A stretch of 64,000 nt of DNA from Apostichopus japonicus (lineage: Eukaryota > Echinodermata > Holothuroidea > Aspidochirotida > Stichopodidae). Positions 62,968 to 64,000 of this stretch are shown here, in pieces. Both the position numbers and the translations under genes were made by a program. Positions within the stretch are counted from its first letter, which is position 1. Each line of letters opens with the position of its first letter. Under the pieces are notes generated by a model. It saw only the letters and a list, made by a program, of their open reading frames with translations. It had not been told where the DNA came from and did no database searches. The stretch is from assembly GCF_037975245.1 (NCBI RefSeq), contig NC_092561.1:4202001-4266000 (forward strand), written 5' to 3'.

Positions 62968-64000
62968 ATACACGCAATACAGTAAGGTTGAATGGATTCA
63001 CGTGTCTGACTGTTCTTGTACGCAGTACAGTAAGGTTGGCTGGATTCATGTGTCTGATTGTTCTTATACTCAGTACAGTAAGTTTGGCTGGATTCATGTG
63101 TCTGACTGTTCTTGTACGCAGTACAGTAAGGTTGGCTGGATTCATGTGTCTGATTGTTCTTATACGCAGTACAGTAAGGTTGTCTGGAGAACGTTTCTGA
63201 TTGTTCTTATACGCAGTACAGTAAGGTTGGCTGGATTCACATGTCTGACTGTTCTTGTACGCAGTACAGTAAGGTTGGCTGGATTCATGTGTCTGTCTGT
63301 TCTTATACGCTGTACAGTTAGGTTGGCTGGATTCATGTGTCTGATTGTTCTTATACGCTGTACAGTAAGGTTGGCTGGATTCATGTGTCTGATTGTTCTT
63401 ATACGCAGTACAGTAAGGTTGGTTGGATTCATGTGTCTGATTGTTCTTATACGCAGTACAGTAAGGTTGGCTGGATTCATGTGTCTGATAGTTCTTATAC
63501 GCTGTACAGTAATGTTGGCTGGATTCATGTGTCTGATAGTTCTTATACGCAGTACGGTTAGGTTTACTGGATTCAGGTGTCTGATTGTTCTTGTACGCAG
63601 TACAGTAAGGTTGGCTGGATTCAGGTGTCTGATTGTTCTTATACACAGTACAGTAAGGTTGTCTGGAGAACGTTTCTGATTGTTCTTATACGCAGTACAG
63701 TAAGGTTGGCTGGATTCACATGTCTGACTGTTCTTGTACGCAGTACAGTAAGGTTGGCTGGATTCACATGTCTAACTGTTCTTGTACGCAGTACAGTTAG
63801 GTTGGCTGGATTCATGTGTCTGATTGTTCTTACACGCAGTACAGTAAGGTTGGCTGGATTCATGTGTCTGATTGTTCTTATACGCAGTACAGTAAGGTTG
63901 GCTGGATTCATGTGTCTGATTGTTCTTATACCCAGTACGGTTAGGTTGGCTGGATTCACATGTCTGATTGTTCTTGTACGCAGTACAGTAAGGTTGGCTG
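62968..64000. repeat. Minisatellite, 48-bp unit, more than 21 copies, runs past the window edge
   Basis: The consensus is TTGGCTGGATTCATGTGTCT, GATTGTTCTTATACGCAGTA, CAGTAAGG. A variant unit with GTCTGGAGAACGTTTCTG occurs at 63182 and again at 63661, and the neighbouring variants repeat in the same order, which indicates a ~479-bp (ten-unit) higher-order duplication. As 48 is 16 codons, long open frames exist on both strands. Confidence 0.95.

Noticed and set aside
62966-63959. Long open frames on both strands with 16-residue repeats
   Set aside because: The 48-bp repeat period is a multiple of three, so any frame free of stops in one unit stays open; both strands are open and no initiation or splice context is seen.
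55682-64000. Remaining C2B exons
   Set aside because: Looked for a continuation starting with the Asp of SDPYVK and for the C-terminal C2B motifs; none found, so they are assumed to lie beyond the window.

Overview
This is an AT-rich, gene-poor stretch of animal (metazoan) nuclear DNA. It has GT-AG introns of many kilobases, numerous minisatellites and AT microsatellites, tRNA-derived SINEs and hAT-like non-autonomous DNA transposons. There is no prokaryotic gene organisation. The one protein I can identify securely is a synaptotagmin of the Syt3/5/6/10 type. The repeat style suggests a marine invertebrate, perhaps an echinoderm or other invertebrate deuterostome, but that is inference and the sequence does not settle it.

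The synaptotagmin gene is on the + strand and incomplete. A 911-nt exon (47679-48589) encodes the transmembrane segment, a long cytosolic linker and the complete C2A domain with all five calcium-ligand aspartates. A 6971-bp phase-0 intron follows, then a 121-nt exon (55561-55681) that starts C2B and ends in a phase-1 donor just before the SDPYVK motif. The rest of C2B is not visible and probably lies past 64000. The missing N-terminus requires an upstream exon ending in phase 1. A well-bounded 96-nt exon at 17986-18081, with an ATG and a phase-1 donor, fits and would imply a 29.6-kb intron. A weaker phase-1 candidate lies at 47027-47093. Inside the C2A/C2B intron two coding-like segments (54101-54298, followed closely by AATAAA, and 55013-55159) could be alternative exons or relics.

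Layout: 1-17985 is non-coding with minisatellites at 1383, 8683, 12220, 13875, 15225 and 16742. The candidate N-terminal exon is at 17986 and a hAT-like element at 18297-18717. Degenerate repeats fill 20995-21951, a 136-bp near-perfect palindrome lies at 25901-26036, and a SINE is at 28644. Further minisatellites lie at 32458, 39357 and 46255. The two synaptotagmin exons follow, then a nested composite (minisatellite, then SINE, then hAT-like element) at 56281-57911. Two minisatellites with codon-multiple periods (51 bp at 60399, 48 bp at 62968 to the window edge) close the window. Most other open frames are by-products of these repeats or of chance in AT-rich DNA.
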